Positions 62,062-64,000 of a DNA stretch of 64,000 bases are shown piece by piece. Under the pieces are notes generated by a model, which was not told the DNA's origin, ran no database searches, and saw only the letters and a program-made list of their open reading frames with translations. This DNA comes from Chitinophaga hostae (GTDB taxonomy: Bacteria > Bacteroidota > Bacteroidia > Chitinophagales > Chitinophagaceae), in NCBI RefSeq assembly GCF_018224885.1, contig NZ_JAGTXB010000028.1, forward strand, positions 1 to 64,000, read 5' to 3'. Within the stretch, counting starts at the first letter, position 1. Each line of letters begins with the position of its first letter. A program made the translations under genes and the position numbers.

Positions 62062-63357
62062 ATGAGCAGGAAAATAATCATCACTACTTTATGTGCAGGA
62101 GCCCTCTGGTTAACCGCCTGTTCCGGATCGGGTCCTGGCAAGGGAGAAGCGGGAAAAGATGCGCAGGCCAATGGGGAAGAAGGACACAAAGAGGAACATG
62201 AAAATCCCAATACGGTTACCTTCTCCCCGGAACAAATAAAAAGCATCGGGATCAACATTGGTGCCATAGAAACAAAACAGCTTACTTCTTCTCTTAAAAC
62301 CAATGGTACGCTCCGTGTGCCCAATCAGAACAAGGCAACGGTTAATTCGCTCTACAGCGGGGTTGTGAAGACGCTGCTGATCCAGCCCGGCAATACCGTG
62401 AAAAAAGGCCAGGTAATTGCCACCATCAGCAACCCTTCATTTGTGCAGTCGCAGAGCGAATACCTGGCCGTTATAACCAGGCTGAAACTGGCAGAGCAGG
62501 AAGTGACCCGTCAGCGGGAACTGACCGCCGGAAATGCCGGCGCCCTGAAGAACCTCCAGGCGGCAGAATCCGAATTCAAAACACTGCAAACGCAAAAGTC
62601 TACCCTGGGCCAGCAAATCAGGATGATGGGAATTAATCCTGAACAATTGTCCAACGGCAAACTGATCTCCGATCTTGCTGTTCGCAGCCCCATTAACGGC
62701 GTAGTCAGCAACGTAGCCGTTCAAATAGGCAGCTATGTTGATCTTACCTCACCCATTGCGGATATGGTAGACAACAGCCAGCTCCATCTCGACCTGTTCG
62801 TCTATGAAAAGGATCTTTCCAAACTGAAAGAAGGGCAAACGATCCATTTTACGCTGACCAATAATCCCGGAAAAGAATATGATGCCGAAATTTACTCGCT
62901 GGGTTCTACCTTTGAAGGAGAGTCAAAGGCGGTAACCGTTCACGCAAAGGTAAAAGGCGATAAAACAGGGTTAATCGATGGTATGAATATTACGGCTATC
63001 ATCAGTCTTCAGAAAGCCACGGTGCAGGCCATCCCAACAGACGCCATCGTGAGCTACCAGGGACAGGATTATATTTTTATTGTGACTGATGAACATGCGG
63101 AAGACGAGCATCATCAGGGCGCTGAAGCCGGTCACGACCACGCAGAAGAACCCCATGATCATAAAGAACAGGCTGCAGCAGGTCACGGAACAGGTATTAC
63201 ATTTGAAAAAGTTCCGGTAGTAAAAGGCACTACCGATATCGGATACACTGAAATTACCTTACTAAAGGAAATACCTGCAGGTGCCAAGATTGTCGCTAAA
63301 GGCGCCTTCTTTGTGCTGGCCAAAATGACGAATGCCGGAGAGAGCCATGAACACTAG
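62062..63357 (+). CDS. czcB: RND efflux periplasmic adaptor (CzcB/CusB-like) with His-rich loop
   Basis: A lipoprotein of 431 residues (lipobox ALWLTACSG) with the adaptor layout: barrel-sandwich halves (TVNSLYSGVVKTLLIQPGNT and LAVRSPINGVVSNVAVQIGS) around a helical hairpin, then a beta-barrel. Near residues 340-375 lies a long His/Asp/Glu-rich loop (DEHAEDEHHQGAEAGHDHAE, then EPHDHKE), a probable metal-binding element. ATG 62062 is preferred to TTG 62053. It links the inner pump with the outer-membrane part and may hand over metal ions. Confidence 0.9.
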   Translation: MSRKIIITTLCAGALWLTACSGSGPGKGEAGKDAQANGEEGHKEEHENPNTVTFSPEQIKSIGINIGAIETKQLTSSLKTNGTLRVPNQNKATVNSLYSGVVKTLLIQPGNTVKKGQVIATISNPSFVQSQSEYLAVITRLKLAEQEVTRQRELTAGNAGALKNLQAAESEFKTLQTQKSTLGQQIRMMGINPEQLSNGKLISDLAVRSPINGVVSNVAVQIGSYVDLTSPIADMVDNSQLHLDLFVYEKDLSKLKEGQTIHFTLTNNPGKEYDAEIYSLGSTFEGESKAVTVHAKVKGDKTGLIDGMNITAIISLQKATVQAIPTDAIVSYQGQDYIFIVTDEHAEDEHHQGAEAGHDHAEEPHDHKEQAAAGHGTGITFEKVPVVKGTTDIGYTEITLLKEIPAGAKIVAKGAFFVLAKMTNAGESHEH

Positions 63358-63398
63358 TTTCATGCCGTTTCGGACCTTTAACCACAAAATGAACATCC

Positions 63399-64000
63399 AT
63401 GAAAACAATGAGTTCTGCCAATGAACCAGTTCAGCAGCCGGAAGAAGAAACCAACCAGCCACATGATCACCAGGATGGTCATGCCGAACATGCCGATAAT
63501 GGGGAATCGCATTCCCATGGAGGATTGTTTGGCAAAAACACAGAACTGGTTTTCAGTTTGCTCTGTGGTGCTTTGTTAGGGATTGGCTATGGTTTATCGT
63601 ATGTGAAAGCAGTTCCACCCGTTGTTTCAACGGTACTTTATATAGCGGCCTATTTCTTTGGCGGATTTTATACGGCAAAGGAAGCGATAGAAACGATTGC
63701 AAAGGGAAAATTTGAAATTGATTTCCTGATGCTGGTGGCTGCTGCCGGCGCCGGTATCCTGGGCAGCTGGGCGGAAGGCGCGTTGCTGTTATTCCTGTTC
63801 AGCCTCGGCCATGCGCTGGAGCATTTTGCGATGGAACGCGCAAGGAAATCCATCGCCGCCTTATCAGAGCTGGCGCCACGCACGGCATTCAGAAAAGAAA
63901 ACGGCGGCACCCGCGAGGTACCCATTGCGGATCTTACCCCGGGAGATGTGATCGTCATAAAGCCTAATACTAAAATCTCTGCAGACGGAATCATCGTAAA
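63399..64000 (+). CDS. Heavy-metal P-type ATPase, 5' part (runs off the window)
   Basis: From ATG 63399 the frame stays open to the end of the window (200 codons). The N-terminus is His-rich (HDHQDGHAEHADNGESHSHG), then come membrane segments (LVFSLLCGALLGIGYGLSYV; IDFLMLVAAAGAGILGSWAE) and the start of the actuator domain (VPIADLTPGDVIVIKPNTKI). This is the ZntA/CadA (P1B) pattern for Zn/Cd/Co export. It lies 41 bp after the adaptor gene and belongs to the same metal-resistance operon. The phosphorylation site lies beyond the window. Confidence 0.88.
   Translation, partial: MKTMSSANEPVQQPEEETNQPHDHQDGHAEHADNGESHSHGGLFGKNTELVFSLLCGALLGIGYGLSYVKAVPPVVSTVLYIAAYFFGGFYTAKEAIETIAKGKFEIDFLMLVAAAGAGILGSWAEGALLLFLFSLGHALEHFAMERARKSIAALSELAPRTAFRKENGGTREVPIADLTPGDVIVIKPNTKISADGIIV

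Overview
The window looks like a Bacteroidota chromosome, most likely a Chitinophaga-like member of the Chitinophagaceae. The grounds are Bacteroidota-type promoters (-33 TTTG/TTG, about 20 bp, -7 TAnnTTTG), weak Shine-Dalgarno sequences, an Arm5/SAM5-type tyrosine recombinase, CarboxypepD_reg outer-membrane receptors, a DUF6660-like protein before a CzcA-TolC fusion, and a BtuG-like propeller lipoprotein behind a B12 riboswitch. The genus is inference.

Layout. (1) 134-1858: a TPR lipoprotein. (2) About 1902-30175: an integrated element of about 28 kb. It is bounded by a perfect 16-bp direct repeat (1902-1917 and 30160-30175), with related 23-bp arm-type sites just inside each end and an integrase beside the left end. 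Its backbone is a small HTH protein, a replication-initiator-like protein with in-gene 24-bp repeats, a DnaC-like ATPase and structured GC-rich DNA. I see no relaxase or transfer genes. The cargo is dominated by probable anti-phage and conflict genes: a trypsin-STAND protein with an MBL partner (Avs1-like), a PD-(D/E)xK operon with an unknown helical protein, a long DUF4365-like protein, a GHKL ATPase with a partner that seems to carry two degenerate phosphoribosyltransferase-like folds, a PIN pair, a SymE-like toxin, an XRE regulator and an Mrr-STAND NTPase.

(3) 30176-33700: a scar of an older related insertion. It holds a 70-bp fragment of an element gene and a decayed third att-like site, and also a tyrosinase with a MerC-like membrane protein. 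(4) 33771-38656: ordinary chromosomal genes (AraC regulator, membrane hydrolase, ABC exporter, Gfo/Idh/MocA oxidoreductase).

(5) 38916-50621, all on the minus strand: a tightly packed gene cluster that I read as a RiPP (ribosomally made, modified peptide) pathway. It contains an outer-membrane receptor, a pseudo-receiver AraC regulator, an ABC exporter, a radical SAM/SPASM maturase, an unknown protein, a subtilisin with a large extra domain, a JmjC-type and a prolyl-hydroxylase-type Fe(II)/2-oxoglutarate oxygenase, an arginase-fold UPF0489 protein (family of peptide arginases that turn Arg into ornithine), and a 60-residue Cys/Arg/Glu-rich candidate precursor. The last two appear to have their own promoter. 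This is the best candidate for an undescribed system in the window.

(6) 51005-56935: an S41 peptidase, a cobalamin riboswitch driving two surface proteins (BtuG-like and partner), and a TlpA-like thioredoxin. (7) 57180 to the end: a metal efflux locus (DUF6660-like protein, CzcA-TolC fusion, His-rich adaptor, start of a P-type ATPase).
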